Shown here piece after piece: positions 63,100 through 64,000 of a DNA stretch of 64,000 nt. Positions within the stretch are counted from its first letter, which is position 1; each line of letters begins with the position of its first letter. The stretch lies in assembly GCF_041296385.1 (NCBI RefSeq), contig NW_027184085.1:54403109-54467108 (forward strand). The letters are read 5' to 3'. The notes beneath the pieces were generated by a model, which searched no databases, was not told the origin of the DNA, and was given only the letters and a program-made list of their open reading frames with translations. The stretch comes from Aphelocoma coerulescens (taxonomy: Eukaryota > Chordata > Aves > Passeriformes > Corvidae). Position numbers and translations under genes: made by a program.

Positions 63100-64000
63100 A
63101 GGGTACTCTGCTAGTGACTGGACCCCAGCTTTATGCCACTGGTCACAACCATGTTAGCCTTTCAAATGACCTCACAGTTCACTTAACTAGACTGCATTAA
63201 TCAGTTCATCTATTGGGATGTTATTGGAAACAACACAAAGTCTTGCCAAAGTCAAGATAAACAATATCCTCCTGTCTCATCCACCAAACCAGTCATCTCA
63301 CCATAAAAGGCCATCACACTGGTCAGGCATAACATCCTTTTAAAAACCTGTGCTGGACTATGACTAACCACTTTCTTCTCCTTAGAATGTTTGGAGATAG
63401 TTTCCAGAATGAGTTGCTCCATTCCCTTCCAAAGGACCAAAGTAAGGCTGATCAGGCAGTGGCTCCCTAGATCTTTCTTTTCATCTTCCTTGTTGTCCCT
63501 CCTTAAGATAGGATAAAGAAGGATTTTCTTTTTTCTAGTCCTCAGTAACTTCTTCCAACTGCCATGACCTCTTCAAGATTGTACAGTGGCAGTGCAATGA
63601 CATCAACCAGCTCCCTCAGCATTCACAAGTGTATCTCACTAGGGCCATAGACTTTTTGTTTATCCAATTAGTTTAAATGTTCTCTAATGTGATTATTCTC
63701 TACTTCCTTCATCATGACTTTCCCAGTATTCTCATGTACTTGGTAATACCAAGGGCAACTCCTAACCACTACAGGCTGATGAGAAGGCTCTCAGTACTTC
63801 AGCCTTTCCCACCTCCTTTGTCCCTGCCCCATTCAGCAACAGGCCTATGTATTCCAAAAAAAAAAAAAAAAAATCTTATTTCTATTGCTGATACACTTGA
63901 AGGAACCATACTTGCTGCTTTTCAGATCTCTCATCAGAGACAACTCCATGTGGCCTTTGACTTTCCTAACCATATCCCTGCATGTTCAGATAATGCTCTA
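63100..64000 (-). mobile_element. CR1 LINE internal fragment, cut by window edge
   Basis: Plus-strand text such as GGCCATCACACTGGTCAGGC and the following conserved CR1 blocks identify minus-strand CR1 RT sequence. Contains an A run at 63856-63873. Confidence 0.72.

Overview
This is a piece of a bird nuclear genome, probably from a passerine. Two vertebrate genes are recognisable exon by exon from their splice sites. Many truncated CR1 LINEs are present, which is typical of birds, and there is an ERV-L-class endogenous retrovirus. Both genes lie on the minus strand and read right to left: PTBP3 (window edge to about 45.8 kb, with a probable 3'UTR to about 38.7 kb), then SUSD1 (start codon at 27215, running off the left edge). 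From memory, this is the same tandem order and orientation as human 9q31-q32.

SUSD1 (about 0.5-27.2 kb): eleven coding exons with consistent GT/AG sites and phases encode a signal peptide, three EGF-like domains (two calcium-binding), three sushi/CCP domains and two two-exon FN3-like units. The membrane-proximal part and transmembrane helix lie beyond the left edge. Exon 1 sits in a CpG island (about 26.8-28.0 kb) that is the likely promoter. The sushi-2 to sushi-3 intron carries an antisense ERV-L provirus (11839-18538) with both LTRs, a 5-bp target-site duplication, and decayed gag and pro-pol.

Intergenic region (about 28-38.7 kb): no recognisable gene. It holds CR1 fragments, a probable class II solo LTR (31179-31713, 6-bp duplication CCCTTC), a solo LTR of the same ERV-L family (37540-38180, 5-bp duplication ACTAG), and one unexplained exon-like open frame (33827-34082, minus).

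PTBP3 (45.8-61.85 kb in the window): the last ten coding exons encode the RRM1-RRM2 linker, RRM2, the RRM2-3 linker, RRM3 and RRM4, 404 residues plus stop. They include a 78-nt phase-symmetric exon and a 34-nt exon, both positioned like the regulated exons of the paralogue PTBP1. RRM1 and the 5' end lie beyond the right edge. The introns and probable 3'UTR carry CR1 copies, and one intron holds a near-perfect 40-bp inverted repeat (50478-50565).

The window is otherwise ordinary avian gene and repeat landscape. I see no operon, CRISPR array, tRNA or rRNA gene, and no clear new multi-gene system. The points most worth a second look are the long hairpin in PTBP3, the exon-like frame between the genes, the SUSD1 module count, and the three LTR insertions whose boundaries can be read directly.
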